This document shows positions 11,573 through 24,728 of a stretch of 64,000 nt of DNA, in pieces; within the stretch, counting starts at the first letter, position 1, and every line of letters begins with the position of its first letter. The notes under the pieces are model-generated. The model was not told the origin of the DNA. It was given only the letters and a program-made list of their open reading frames with translations, and searched no databases. Position numbers and translations under genes: made by a program. The stretch comes from Hanleya hanleyi. Lineage: Eukaryota > Mollusca > Polyplacophora > Lepidopleurida > Hanleyidae. The DNA is taken from NCBI GenBank assembly GCA_036873755.1, contig JAVTVY010019502.1, positions 1 through 64,000 on the forward strand. The letters are read 5' to 3'.

Positions 11573-12790
11573 GTTTTATTACCCCTCAGCCAATTTTGGC
11601 CATGGGGTATTGTCGTCGTCTTGTACGTCCGTCTGTCCGTACGTCCGTACGTGAGCGAGATAGCCGGAGAACGGTTCCACTGAAGAATTCCAAATTTGGT
11701 ATGCTTATTTACCTAGTCAAGGACCAGAAGCCTATTGAATTGGGACCTGATTGGGTGACAACTTTGGCGGCCATCTTTAATTTTATGCGAAATGGATAAT
11801 GATCCATATCTCGGAAACCATTCAACTGTTCAATACGAAAGTTGGTATACATCATCGATACATCAAGCAACTTTCAATGAATTACCAAACCGGCTTTTCT
11901 GATTAGCTGGAAATCCTGGAGGCCATCTTTAATTTATGCGAAATCGATAATGATACATATCTCTGTTACCATTCAGTTGTTTTATATGAAAGTTGGTATA
12001 CATCATCGATACATCCAGATACTTTGAGTCAGGACCTGATTGACCGAAAACCTTGGTGGCCATCTTTAATTTATGCAAAAATTTTAATGATATATATCTC
12101 TGATCCAATTTAAGTGTTCTATACCAATCTTGGTATACAGCATCGATGTATCAACTGACTTGCAATGAATAACCACATCAGTTCCTCTGAGTGGGGGGAA
12201 GGATGGGCGGCCATCTTTAATTTATGCAAAATCATTAATGATCTCGTTCTCTGATACCGTTCAAGTGCTCGATGTAATATTTGGTATACATCATCGATGC
12301 ATCAAGAGACTTAGACAAATGACAGTTCTGGTTTCTCTGATTGAGCGGAAACCTTGGTGGCCATCTTTAATTTATGCAAAATCTTTAATGATGTATATCT
12401 CTGATACCATTTCAGTGTTCTATACGAAACTTGGTATACAGCATCAATGTATCAAGAGACTTCCAATGAATAACCACATCAGTTCATGTGAGTGGCGGGA
12501 AGGATGGGCGGCCATCTTTAATTTATGCGAAGTCATTAATGATCTCTGTCTCTGATACCGTTCAAATGCTCGATGTAAAATTTGGTATACATCATTGATG
12601 CATCAAGAAACTTATGTAATGAATACCGGTTTCTCTGATTGGACGGAAATCTTAGGGGTCATTTCTAATTGCAAAAATTTTGATAATTTCTGTATATTTG
12701 TGACTGCTTGGTGTTCCTGACATCTTGGTTCAAATTGAATACATTATGAATGTACCCAGAGCCGAGGGGTTTTTTGATGCGCAGCTTCGT
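11573..12790 (+). mobile_element. ACCCCTC-terminus repeat element with internal tandem units
   Basis: It opens with ACCCCTCAGCCAATTTTGGC at 11581, then TATTGTCGTCGTC and GTACGTCCGTC repeats. It closes with CAGAGCCGAGGGGTTTT, GATGCGCAGCTTCGT near 12757-12790. Between these are degenerate units of roughly 150-165 bp sharing GGCCATCTTTAATTTATGC, GGTATACATCATCGATGCAT and ATCTCTGATACC. The outer ACCCCTCRGC and GCCGAGGGGT are inverted relative to each other. Sister copies are at 24729, 37852 and (reversed) 49650. No protein is encoded and no transposition mechanism is evident. Confidence 0.65.
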
Positions 12791-12864
12791 ATACTAATTG
12801 AATCCCCTCCATAAATAAAGCATTGTTATTATAATATTATTAAATCTATTGAGCTAAGTTGGTT

Positions 12865-12985
12865 ACATTCTGATTGGTTCGTTTCTGAAATGTACACCTC
12901 AAATTGAATGCGTTCGGAGGTCTGGTCTATCAAGGCTACTTCGTAGTTTGAATGGAGAAATCGGCTTGTACATGATGACGGGTTT
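12865..12985 (+). repeat. Dispersed repeat related to 3405-3530
   Basis: CTGATTGGTTC, a TGAAATGTACAC box, TATCAAGGC, CTACTTCG and GAATGGAGAAATCGGCTTGT follow in the same order as their counterparts around 3405-3530. It abuts the second duplication copy. Confidence 0.5.
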
Positions 12986-13605
12986 GTATGTAAATATGTT
13001 GATGCTTAATGGGGCTTCTTGTGCTTTGGGATTTAGATCTATTTGAACATTTATGGATGATATGAAGCATTTTCGGGTGAAAGAAGCAAATGGGAAATTA
13101 ACCACAGGGTTGTAACTAACTTTAATGCGACATTATAATAGACTGCTCAGATCTATGGCTCATATTGTAATATATAGGTCAGTGATCGAGGGTGGTAAAT
13201 ATAGCTTATACTGAATAACAGAACCAATTCACCAGCCCATTTCATCCATCATATTTTTACCAAACAGATGTTTGAATTATTTGGCAGAGAAATACTACAG
13301 CTGGTAAAATATGAGACAATAGTAGACCAGATCGATCAACTGCCAAGTTGGGGGAAACTATTGATGCTAAATTATACCAGTTTACAGTCTGGATGAAATC
13401 ATTTCTATGCTAATGGTTCACATCTGAAGCCAATGTAGCTATATCCAAGATATTTCATGTCAGACCAGTCATAAATCAAGTTGTTCATGATTCAACAACT
13501 ATTAGGTGAATGACTCGGTGGGAATAGGATAGCTCAATGGTTGGCGCAATGTCCGGATAATGTGACTGGATTGTGATTTGTTGAAAGCGATATTAAACTC
13601 ATACT
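12986..13605 (+). repeat. Segmental duplication, copy 2 (uninterrupted)
   Basis: This aligns with 7174-8845 but lacks the 991-bp insertion. It thereby supplies the empty site and polarises the event: the duplication came first, or the insertion was polymorphic when it occurred. Small indels are scattered, for example GACTCATGATTGCC against a shorter text here. Immediately downstream is an expanded 50-bp repeat that is single-unit beside copy 1. Confidence 0.8.
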
Positions 13606-13619
13606 CACTCATTCCATTA

Positions 13620-14150
13620 ATTCAGCATGGCCCTAAAGCTGAGCCCAACAGCTATACTACTCTTAGTTGACCATCATCCTTGGCCTAGGCTCTGAACTCC
13701 TCAAAACAACTACTATTTGTTGTCAATTATCTTGGCTTATTAAGTGCTTCTCATTCAACAAAGTTACTTTTAGTTAACCATGTCCTTGGTCTAAGTTCAA
13801 CTCATTCAACAACTATATTACTATTGGTTGACCATGCATGACCTTAGCTAAACTTAATCAACAGATAAATTACAATTGGTTAAACATGTCCTCGGCCCAA
13901 GCGCAACTCCTTCTACATGCAACTATATTACTATTTGGTGAACATGTCCTTGGCATAAGCTCAGCTCAACAACTGTATTACTACCAACAGTTGAACATAT
14001 CATTGCCAAAGCTCAACTCGACAACTATATATTTATTAGTTGAACATGTCCTTCACCTAATCTCAACTCACTCAACAACCACTACTTATAGTTGAACATG
14101 TCCTTGGCTTAAATCTCAACTCTGCAACTATACTGCAAGTTTAACATGTC
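13620..14150 (+). repeat. Degenerate tandem repeat, about 50-bp unit
   Basis: About nine to ten units share GTTGAACATGTCCTTGGC, then AAGCTCAACTCA and CAACTATATTACTA. Unit length varies around 47-58 bp. A homologous single unit sits near 8850-8895, so the array expanded after the segmental duplication or contracted in the other copy. The open frame at 13838-14095 is only a by-product of this repeat. Confidence 0.7.
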
Positions 14151-14179
14151 ATCAGCCTTCATTTGCATGACACTGTCGC

Positions 14180-14730
14180 TTGCAGACTAAGAGTAGAGCA
14201 TTTAGATCTCATGAGATGCAGAGTATATCACTGGCAACAGATCTCTCAAAGATGATCGGAGACCACTGATGCCCATGCAGTATACCAGGTATCCAGAATA
14301 TATCAATGGTAATCAATCTACAGGGTGATGATGGGATTGAGAGGATACCATGGGCAGAATCGAGGGGACTGACATTTCCCTGCCACTGTTGTCATTATTA
14401 TGCTACCATTATCAGCAGATTATCTCCAATGTAACTGGAGACTGTCACTTGAAGGTGACAGAAGGGTTCTGTGAGACTCGGAGGTCAAGAATATACCTAT
14501 TTACTGCAGATGACTCTTGAGAGTGACTGACGTTTCTTACCACTGAGGTCGAGAATATACTGCTGGTGGCAGATGAACTCCCAAAGGTGACCGAAAGATC
14601 TCCACTGCTGAGGTCAAGCATATACCATTGGCATCCAAAGATCATCTGAAGGTGACTAAAGTTAAAATGCTGGAACAGCTCTGATGTCAAGAGTAAACCG
14701 GTAGTAACAGATGATCACTCTCTGTGCTAG
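14180..14730 (+). repeat. Degenerate tandem repeat, about 80-bp unit
   Basis: Recurring blocks are GAGGTCAAGAATATACC, (G)CAGATGA(T/A)CTC, (G)AAGGTGACTGAAAG and ATCTCCACTGCT. They recur roughly every 75-90 bp, with five to six recognisable units that are much diverged. No coding function is suggested. Confidence 0.55.
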
Positions 14731-16850
14731 CTAGAGCAAGGTATCTCACTGATGGCTGGAGGCCAGCCTGCTTTGAGGACCAAAGATAGCATAAAGATAA
14801 TTATTTCATCCTCTAACAAATTTATTCTGTTCACTCTCACTCCCCATCACTCTCCCAATTTTTTTTATCAGGGAGAGCTGTTGATCACAGTCTCTTCGAA
14901 ACTAGAAATGCAATGTTGAGTGATATTAGAATGAGTGATCACTCCGGTATCACTCAAGCAAACAAAATCCAGGAGAGTGATTAACAGCTCTCACAGATTT
15001 TACAAACATGAGAGACTGAATTCATGCCCCGTGTGGCTCACGAGGATTGATCTGGGATGTCGTTATGACCCCAGTTCGTGGTAAGAATTTAAGGCCATCT
15101 GCTCCTCGGACAGCTTTTCGTAAGACAATAGAGGCAAAAAACTGGGGCACATGTGGGATTCACTGATGTAAAAAGGAATAGGATCCAAATGCCCCTGATA
15201 TGACTAAAAGATTGTTTGAAAAAGTGTTGCATCATATTCACTCACTCACTCCATCACTCAAGGATTTCACTGTGAAGTTCACATGGCTCCCTGTAATTTT
15301 GAGGAAATGTTTTAGCATATCTGTTTTGAAAGGATGAGACCATCTCAATGTCAAACTCTGAGGTGATTAACAGTAAAGTCAATATAATTGCGGTGAACCT
15401 GATGAGGTCAGGATGCCTTCTGGGAATACTTGGTCTATAAAACTGGAGAGTTCAGCTAATATACCTACAGGAGAGAGCCTGCATATCATCTGTTAGAGAT
15501 GTTATTGGACTGTAGGCACTTGTTCAGTCCATAGCCTTTTGAGTTATGACCAGACCTGATAGAGATTATGGCCTTGTGGAATTATCATGGCATATTATTT
15601 CCACTGGTTTTCACTGATGATTGGTGGTATGGCATATGGTCAATGACTGACTTTTGTGGGGTCTCTGTTGATACACTGCCACATGGACAATATATCCCCA
15701 GTAGAGCATTGACTGTCAAGGAATAATACAATAACAGTAAATGTCTATCATAAATCTGTTTCTTTTTGTCATCTGGCATTTTGGTTTTGGTCAAAATGAA
15801 GAAATCTCCTGAGAGGGTGAAAATTTATAGGCCTTGTATTATTAGTCCACAACAAAACCACAAAGTTAATTACTTAACCCTTGTGTTATCTAACCATGGA
15901 TCATTTATGTCTATCTCTTTCTGTGGATATTCTGTATAATAGGGCTGTTGCAGCAATTGTCTTAATTAAATTATCCGAATGTTGTTGGAGTCTAGAAGCT
16001 GCTTCAGGATATGACTTTAATTTTGTAATGTGATACCCAATGTGAAATACCTAGCTAAATTTAACATGGCATTTGGTTCACTGTGCATGGTGTTAACCTC
16101 TTCCTCTCTCAAATTCATTATGGCCTCGGCAATTGTCCATGGTTACCAGATGAATATGTGACCAACTGACTAGGTAGTTGCTGATATAATAAAAAAAACC
16201 CCATTTGTTTCTCATGTCATTAAAGTGACAATTCTATCTGATGTTGGACAGAAATAACAATAGAACCAGATTTAGGGGAAAAAGTCCTAAAATTGCGAGT
16301 CAAACTGATCTTTCAGTAATCTATTTTGATATGTTTATTTACTTTACATTTTGAAGCAAAACATTTGTGTATAATTTCATGCATGGGAATGGACATTCAT
16401 AATTCATTCAGTTCTGTCTGGGTTACTTTATCCTCAGGTGTTCTTTCATCATCCGGGTAATCCGGTATTTTTGCTGTGTCTGGCGGAATCCACTGGTAAT
16501 CTATCATTCTGGTCCATTCCCTGAGGTGTTTTACCATGAAAATGCCCAGGTATTATGCTGGATGTGCGTAAAGGTGTGTTACATGATTGTGGTAGACAAT
16601 TTAGTTCCATCCACGTAATATGCCCCTTGTTGACGAGAAAACCAGTAAAACTTGCTGGTCTCAAGATCACAACCGAAAGACATTAATAATTCAAAGAGCT
16701 AACTGCATGTACATCTAGTTTTCCATGGAATGCCTTATTTTCCCCTTCATTCATGTCAATACTCCAAGGAAATAACTTGGAAGGGATGATACAATGAGTT
16801 ATGCAACAATATAGGCCTTTTATTGGTGTTGATGCATGATTGATATTCTC
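14731..16850. other. Unannotated stretch
   Basis: No gene or clear repeat family was recognised. Scattered CACTC/ATCACTC motifs occur near 14830-14990 and 15235-15265. Short open frames such as 15585-15794 and 16449-16670 (minus) show no recognisable protein and no supporting splice context. Confidence 0.35.
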
Positions 16851-16854
16851 TTTT

Positions 16855-18130
16855 TACCCCTCTGGCAAGTTTGCCCGAAGGGTATTATCATCATCATGTA
16901 TGTCCGTCCGTTCATCTCTGATTTATTGTTACCACCATATCTCAAGGATAACTATGCCTAGGAGCACCAAACTTACTTCACACATGCATATGGTCGTGAA
17001 GTAGAAGCCTATCCAATGTCAGTTGGATTGACGTATTTGTTTCCTGGGTCACTGGGTCAATTTTGTCCATTCATTTCTGGCCACTTATTACCACTATATT
17101 CCAAGTATGATAAGGCCTAGCCTCACTGAACTTACACTCGACACTCATCAAGTCAAGGACAGCCAAAATTGTACATACATACGTTCATCCATTTTTGATT
17201 TATCGTTGCCATCTCAAGAATGAATATTCTTAGGTACACCAAAGTTATACCACATATGCAAGTGTTAACAAAAATCAGTGAGATTGACCAAGGTTTTGGG
17301 GTCACCAGGTCAGATTATGTCAATTTGTCACCATTTAAGTATCTGAGAAATGACTGCCTTCCGGGGAACCCCAAATTGGCTTAACATGTGCTGTATGTCG
17401 GAATAGAGCAGAAGTGTATCGCAAAGTGAGATTTTTCCTATTTTTGGGGGGTCACTCGATCAAAACTTAACTTTTGTCACCTATTGGTTTTTAACTACCA
17501 CATGGCAGTGTGACTAACGTCACAGGACCTAAGAAGTAGTGTAGGCATCAGGACTCCGACGCGAACTGAACTCTTGGAAATCCCCCACTCCGCAAGTTGA
17601 AATCCTGCCTATATTGAGATGGGCACAGCCCAAGTCAGAATCACCAGTGAGTTTCATCAAAAATCACCAGAAATTTTCATCAAAAGTAGGTCAGATCAGA
17701 ACTTGCTGGTAACAGTCCCCTAATGCACCTTCATGCCAAAAATCAAGGTTCTAATGTCAACGGTTCTCCTTATTTTGCCGACGAAAGGATTCGGATGGAC
17801 TGACTGACTGACTCACTCACTCATTACCGGACAATTTGCAAATGAGAGCCTACTTCGTAGGAATAACTCAAGAATGATTATGCCTAGGCTAACTGAACTT
17901 ACACTGGACACACGTATACGTGGGATCAGCCGAAATTGGCTCTGGAGTATTATCATGTGTGTATATACATAATATGTCCATCTATAATGCATGCCTACCA
18001 TTACCACTATTACTCGGTGAAAAACAGGAGTACCAAACTTAAATCACATAGACATGTGTTCATGGTACAAAACCTTATCATAACTAGTCAAATTATCCTA
18101 TAGTTTCCGATAATTTGTCAATTTCACCAA
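16855..18130 (+). mobile_element. TACCCC-type repeat element, related to 35876-36990
   Basis: It opens TTTTTACCCCTCTGGCAAG, TTTGCCCGAAGGGTATT, ATCATCATCATGTA and GTCCGTCCG. It then carries units with TTACCACCATAT, CTCAAG, ATGCCTAGG and CACCAAACTTA that match 35890-36960 by eye. A separate repeat (about 17545-17840) interrupts it; the flanking text resumes at about 17850 as AATAACTCAAGAATGATTATGC. No protein is encoded. Confidence 0.6.
17545..17840 (-). repeat. Dispersed repeat inserted in the element (copy at 43985-44225)
   Basis: Read on the minus strand this matches 43985-44225. Both begin GCAAATTGTCCGGTAATGAG (minus strand 17840 downward), then CTGACTCACTCAC-like runs, CCTTGATTTTTGGCATGAAG, GTGCATTAGGGGACTGTTAC and TCTGATCTGACCTACTTTTG. 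They end near CAGTTCGCGTCGGAGTCCTG. The size of about 240-295 bp and the dispersed occurrence suggest a SINE or MITE. No A/B-box was confirmed. Confidence 0.65.
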
Positions 18131-19060
18131 TTGCTTGTTGCGATCAACGAGAAAATTAAATCAAACAGTGCGAAAATGACCTTTGTAAAAAAAACTTAAA
18201 TGAATGGCTTGACATTTTGAAAATTTGTTTACAGATTGTTTCTTTCCCGATCCCTTCATCTAACAAATTGTTCAGAATAATCCAGATCCCTTCATATATA
18301 GTCTTGGATACTCCTGGCATAATGGCATTGAATCCATGTCCAAATTTATTCAACGTATCATGTAAAATCAGCTATTTGTACACCTAATTTTGCTCTTGTG
18401 AATCTTATCGCTGAATAAAACATCCCATAATTTCTAATCTTGTCTACATGTACCATGCATGCACGCAAATCTGGTAATGAGTGAGAATAGTGCATGAAAA
18501 AACTTTAGTCCAGTCAAAAGGCTGGAAACAATGTTGGCGGGGAAACTAGGTTACCTGGATGTGCTAGCTGCGTTTATTTCAGCCAAAAGGTAGTATTATC
18601 ACTGTTTTGTCCAATAAAATTACCTCAATTTCGTGCAAGACGGAGTCAATTTAACGCGTTGAAAGCAGAGTAGGTACCCTTGATTCTGATATAAAATAAC
18701 CCAGGCCAAGGTACAGTGAACCCAATATTTCAAGCAATGAATCAAGGTCAGTTTTGATGATTTATTTTGACTGAACGCTCATGGTTCCACATTTGTAGGC
18801 TATCGTTTCAGCATCATGTACCTACATGTATTCAAGAAATAAAGTCTAAGATTAGATTTCCTCAGACTTTTTCACAAAACAGTACAAGCCTTCCATCAAA
18901 TGGATACTCAAGCACTCAAAATGATTGACATAGCAGATGACAAGTTTTCCCCTGACTTGAAACATCATAAATACGGAGCTGGCAATAGAAACTATGGCAG
19001 CTGAAAACCTGTATATATGTAGCGGACATCACAAGGGAATAATATTGCATCAAACAATAT
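18131..19060. other. Unannotated stretch
   Basis: No gene or repeat recognised. Confidence 0.35.
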
Positions 19061-19064
19061 AATG

Positions 19065-19635
19065 CTCCCATTATTGATCTCCACCATCAAGAATTTGGTG
19101 CTTGCATTGAATTATTGATCTCCACCACCAAGAGTATAGTGCTTGCATTGAATTATTGATCTCCACCATCAAGAGTATAGTGCTTCCTTTGAATTAGTGA
19201 TCTCTGACCATCAAGAGCATATAGTGCTCCCTTTGGATTATTGATCTCTATCATCAAGAGTATAGTGCTCCCTTTGAATTACTGATCTCCACCATCAAGA
19301 GTATAGTACTCCCTTTGAATTACTGATCTCCACCATCAAGACTATAGTGCTCCCTTTGAATTATTGATCTCCACCATCAAGAGTATAGTGCTCCCTTTGA
19401 ATTATTGATCTCTACCATCAAGAATATAGTGCTCCCTTTGAATTATTGATCTCCACCACCAAGAATATAGTGCTCCCTTTGAATTATTGATCTCCACCAT
19501 CAAGAATATAGTGCTTCCTTTGAATTATTGATCTCCACCATCAAGAGTATAGTGCTCCCTTTGAATTACTGATCTCCACCATCAAGGGTATAGTGCTTGC
19601 TTTGGATTATTGATCTCTATCATCAAGGGTATAGT
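19065..19635 (+). repeat. 41-bp minisatellite, left block
   Basis: About 14 units of a 41-bp repeat with consensus pieces TAGTGCTCCCTTTGAATTAT and TGATCTCCACCATCAAGAGTA. The last unit breaks at TATAGT (19635), exactly where the 2.25-kb element begins. The array resumes at 21883 with GTGCTCCC, so the two blocks are one array split by insertion. Confidence 0.9.
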
Positions 19636-21882
19636 CCCTACTGAAAATCAGACCAAAATCTCAGTGAAATTTCAGTGGAATTTCGGCAAAATTTCATTGA
19701 AATAACAGTGGAAGAAAAGGTAGAAATATCAGTGAAATTTCTATTAAATTTCTGTGGGATCTCTGTGATTTCGACCAAAATTTCAGTGGAATTTCATTGA
19801 AATAACACTGAAAGAAAAGGTAGAAATTCAGTGAAATTTCAGTGGAATTTCATTGAAATAACACTGAAAGAAAAGGTAGAAATTCAGTGAAATTTCAGTG
19901 GAATTTCATTGAAATAACACTGAAAGAAAAGGTAGAAATTCAGTGAAATGTCAGTGAAATTTCTGTGGGATCTCAGCAAAATTTCAACACAATAATAATA
20001 GATCAAAATGTGATCGAAATTTCAGTGAGATTTCAGTGAAATAACAGTAATGACTGAAAGTTGAAATTTCAGTGCAAGGATATTCTTCAAAATTCCAGCT
20101 AAATGTCAAAAAGACACCAGGAATTGAGACTCTTACAAGAAAATTTTATACATGTCATATTACAGCCAATAAATAACAATTAATTACTTTTGTAAGACCA
20201 CATCAACAGCAGAACAAGAAATAATTAAGATATAGTTTTGTCATTTTTTGCAATATTTATTTCACAAAATTATTCACACTTTTGAATTTTATTAAAAACG
20301 TCAGAAAAGCCATTAAATAAAAAGTTCATCTCATGATTTGGGAAGAATATCAATTCCTCTAAATTATGAAGAAAACAAAACTCTTGACTAATCTGCATAA
20401 CGAGCATGTTGCATTTGTGTTTGTTTTGCAAGTGCCAACGGAGACCAAACACAAACGGATCTTAATGAACCTGAGTGTTGTTGATAACGAACTTGGATCA
20501 AGTGGGATAAAACATGATGAAAGACAAAACCACAAAACTTTATTGATTAACACTTGAAATACATTGTACGTGAACGCAAATTACTTACCAGATGTGTTGT
20601 TGTTGTTCTGAAAGCACATCTGACAGTCGTTTCCCATAGCCTAGTGTGACCAATTTTACTGCATTTTTTAGTCTTCGTTAAAAACTAAATCAACTCCAAT
20701 TGAATTTGTTATAAAAAAGTGTCCATTTATGACATAGATAATCCTTGCAGAAACACACAAAAAAAACGAAACCCGGTCAATAACCGAAACAGCGAAAATC
20801 GGGGTCTGAAATTGGCGGTTATCGCAGCACGAGACATCTCCGCAGAAGGAGAGCGGGACGTCAGTCGATTGGTCCATATCTTCCCAGCAAAAACTCTCAG
20901 CACAACTCTCAGAATAACAGCTAACATTTACCAAAAGATCATCCGCGTCGTTGATAGTTCATAATACAGCAGTAGTATTCTGTTTCTGACCTCTTCCACC
21001 AACAGATATCAAGTACTTCGTGAATTTGTTGGAAGTTCAACAACTCACGAGTTGAAAATAATCTTGCAACAACAACAAGACATGCAAAATATCGAAGCGC
21101 CACCTGCAGGTAAGACAACTGTGAGAATATCTGTGGGAAAATGTTTTAGAAACTGAATATTTCCTATTACTTTTTCCAATTGAAGGACATTACTCCAAAG
21201 AATAACTACAAAAAATGTATGTATGTTTTTTAATGATAGTGGAATAATTTTACTAAGTTAATTTATTTAGATTTCATAATTTTTATTTTATTTTCTTAAA
21301 AAAAAACCCAAAAAACCAAAAAAACAAAACAAAAACAATGAATTCACTCATGAGAAAGGCAAGTCTATTTTTTCTCAAATCACAATTCTTAAACTGATAA
21401 ACAAGAACAAAAGCATGCAGTTGTTCTTGTTGAGTCTGGCTTATACATTGTAAATTGATTATTTCTAAATGAATGCTTGTAAGCAAAACATTGTGCAATT
21501 ATAATTTTGATAAAGTTTGCTTTCTACATTCAATTTCCATTTTTGGTAAAAATACTTCGTGTGTATAGCAGATGGTCACAAAATACTAAGAAAATGGTCC
21601 TTATTTATTTTCTTCATTCTTGTCTTTATATGCAGCACTATTCATTGAGATAACTTTTTTCTGTATATGTTGTTTCATGCTTTTCAGTGAGATTTGTAGT
21701 GAAATTGAAGTGACCGATTTCACAGAATTTTCAGTGGGATTAAACTGGCAGATGAGATTTCATCGAAATTTCATTGAAATTTGATGAAATCACTGAAATA
21801 ATGCGATATTTGGTCTTTTCACCAAATTTCACTGAAATTTCATTGAAATTTCACTGAAATTTTGGTCTGATTTTCAGTAGGG
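19636..21882. mobile_element. 2.25-kb inverted-terminus element inside the minisatellite
   Basis: It starts CCCTACTGAAAATCAGACC at 19636 and ends with the reverse complement at 21882. The match continues imperfectly through AAAATTTCAGTGAAATTTCA for 45 bp or more. GT flanks both sides (19634-19635 and 21883-21884), consistent with a 2-bp target duplication in the minisatellite text TATAGTGCTCCC. Subterminal DNA is filled with TCAGTGAAATTTC motifs, including about three 60-bp direct repeats at 19785-19950. Interior open frames are short and no transposase is recognised. Superfamily unassigned. Confidence 0.85.
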
Positions 21883-23612
21883 GTGCTCCCATTGAATTAT
21901 TGATCTCCACCATCAAGAGTATGGTGCTCCCTTTGAATTATTGATCTCCACCATCAAGAGTATGGTGCTCCCTTTGAATTATTGATCTCCACCATCAAGA
22001 GTATGGTGCTCCCTTTGAATTATTGATCTCCACCATCAAGAGTATAGTGCTCCCTTTGAATTATTGACATCCACTATCAAGAGTATAGTGCTTCCTTTAA
22101 ATTAGTGATCTCCCCATCAAGTGCATATAGTGCTCCCTTTGAATTATTGATCTCTATCATCAAGAGGATAGTGCTCCCTTTGAATTATTGATCTCCACCA
22201 TCAAGAGTATATTGCTCCCTTTGAATTATTGATCTCCACCATCAAGGGTATAGTGCTTCCTTTGAATTATTGACATCCACTATCAAGAGTATAGTGCTTC
22301 CTTTAAATTAGTGATCTCCCCATCAAGTGCATATAGTGCTCCCTTTGAATTATTGATCTCTATCATCAAGAGTATAGTGCTCCCTTTGAATTATTGACAT
22401 CCACTATCAAGAGTATAGTGCTTCCTTTAAATTAGTGATCTCCCCATCAAGTGCATATAGTGCTCCCTTTGAATTATTGATCTCTATCATCAAGAGTATG
22501 GTGCTCCCTTTGAATTGTCAGTCTCCACCATCAAGGTATAGTGCTCCCTTTGAATTATTGACATCCCACTATCAAAAGAGTATAGTGCTTCCTTTGGTAT
22601 TGATCTCCCATCAAATTGCATATAGTGCTCCCTTTGAATTATTGATCTCCACCATCAAGAGTATAGTGATCTCATTGAATTATTGATCTCTACCATCAAG
22701 AGTATAGTGCTCCCTTTGAATTATTGATCTCCACTATCAAGAGTATAGTGCTTCCTTTAAATTAGTGATCTCCCCATCAAGTGCATATAGTGCTCCCTTT
22801 GAATTATTGATCTCTATCATCAAGAGGATAGTGCTCCCTTTGAATTATTGATCTCCACCATCTAGAGTATAGTGCTCCCTTTGAATTATTGATCTCCACT
22901 ATCAAGAGTATAGTGCTCCCTTTAAATTAGTGATCTCCCCATCAAGTGCCTATAGTGCTCCCTTTGAATTATTGATCTCTATCATCAAGAGGATAGTGCT
23001 CCCTTTGAATTATTGATCTCCACCATCAAGAATATAGTGCTCCCTTTGAATTATTGATCTCCACCATCAAGAGTATAGTGATCTCATTGAATTATTGATC
23101 TCTACCATCAAGAGTATAGTGCTCCCTTTGAATTATTGATCTCCACTATCAAGAGTATAGTGCTTCCTTTAAATTAGTGATCTCCCCATCAAGTGCCTAT
23201 AGTGCTCCCTTTGAATTATTGATCTCTATCATCAAGAGGATAGTGCTCCCTTTGAATTATTGATCTCCACCATCAAGAATATAGTGCTCCCTTTGAATTA
23301 TTGATCTCCACCATCAAGAGTATAGTGATCTCATTGAATTATTGATCTCTACCATCAAGAGTATAGTGCTCCCTTTGAATTATTGATCTCCACTATCAAG
23401 ACTATAGTGCTTCCTTTAAATTAGTGATCTCCCCATCAAGTGCATATAGTGCTCACTTTGAATTATTGATCTCTATCATCAAGAGTATAGTGCTGCCATT
23501 GAATTATTGATCTCCACCATCAAGAGTATAGTGCTTCCTTTGAATTATTGATCTCGACCACCAAGTTTATTGTGCTCCTATTGAATTATTGATCTCCACC
23601 ATCAAGAGTTAA
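21883..23612 (+). repeat. 41-bp minisatellite, right block
   Basis: About 42 further units of the same repeat. Variants recur in order (CTTCCTTTAAATTAGTG; CCCCATCAAGTGCATATAG; GTGATCTCATTG), giving higher-order repeats. For example, GTGATCTCATTG recurs at about 23079 and 23326, 247 bp or six units apart. This is not coding. Confidence 0.9.
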
Positions 23613-24728
23613 GACGGTGCTCTCGTTAAATTATTGTTGTGTTTGAAAAACTGATGAAGCTGACTTTGTATTTCAGGAGAGTGGTTGGGGTCCCTTTCTT
23701 TGATAGATGATGTGTCAACAAATTTATCGGTATGATGTAAATGGCTATGGCCATTAATGCCTTCTGAACCGATCATCACTTATCCGATGCATCGAGTTAA
23801 TGAGTAGAACTGATCACATCATCACATACTCCCTGCATATCTAGCTGTACAAGATTGGGAGAGCTCTCAGAGATTCCAGTGTGCTGTAGGTCCAAACAAA
23901 GAATTATTCTGGTTCTGGTGACATGACAAAAAAAATGTTTTCCCAAGATTATGTAAAGCCTATCCATAATGTGTTAACTAATCGCAGTTTCTTTGCATAT
24001 TACATGAAACTTTTCCACTCCCATCCCTCCCTTCACCCCACACATGTCTGAGAAGAACAGAAAGACAACTAACCTTGGGAAATGGTGATAATCAAATCAC
24101 AAGCTTATATCATAAGTTGTATGTAAATGTAAACAGATAGTGGCTATACCTGAAGTATTGCTGAATTCTGTTGATGTGGAATTTAAACTTACTTACTCCT
24201 TTGCAAACGAAGAAATAGGCATATCTTTTCCAACAAATGATACTATTTGGCAAATATCCCCATTGATAGGAGTATCAATTCAGTGTTGCTTCATGCTATC
24301 ACAGACTTCAGGGATGCAAATGTTCTACAGAAACACCGATATCGGTGGGGTTTTTTTTTGACAAATCTGATAATTTCAAAACATTCAAATTTGATGTTTT
24401 CACTGAGGTGATGGGTGATTGGGGAGAGGGGCCTAGTTCAGATTTCAAGGCAGACCGACAAGTGCATGAATAGAGAGGCCACATATTGTTCGGTGTCCAC
24501 TTTTTCTTAGAGAGCAGTGTTTCTGATCAGTTAGTTACTAACACCTTTATTATATTAACACCAAAAGTGTCGGTTAGCTGAAAAGCATCCTCACTTTCCA
24601 AACAGATCACACTTGAATATACAGACATTATCACCTGTGTAGCGAGGTGTTATGACCCCTTTCGGATTTGACCCCGGCATTCAGTTTCCTCTAATCTCTT
24701 CATACTATTATCTCTTCCCATAATATGG
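23613..24728. other. Unannotated stretch
   Basis: No gene recognised. An open frame at 24140-24361 has no recognisable product or splice support. Confidence 0.35.

Noticed and set aside
19065..23612. CRISPR-like array
   Set aside because: Units are directly tandem with no unique spacers, and the genome is animal; it is a minisatellite.
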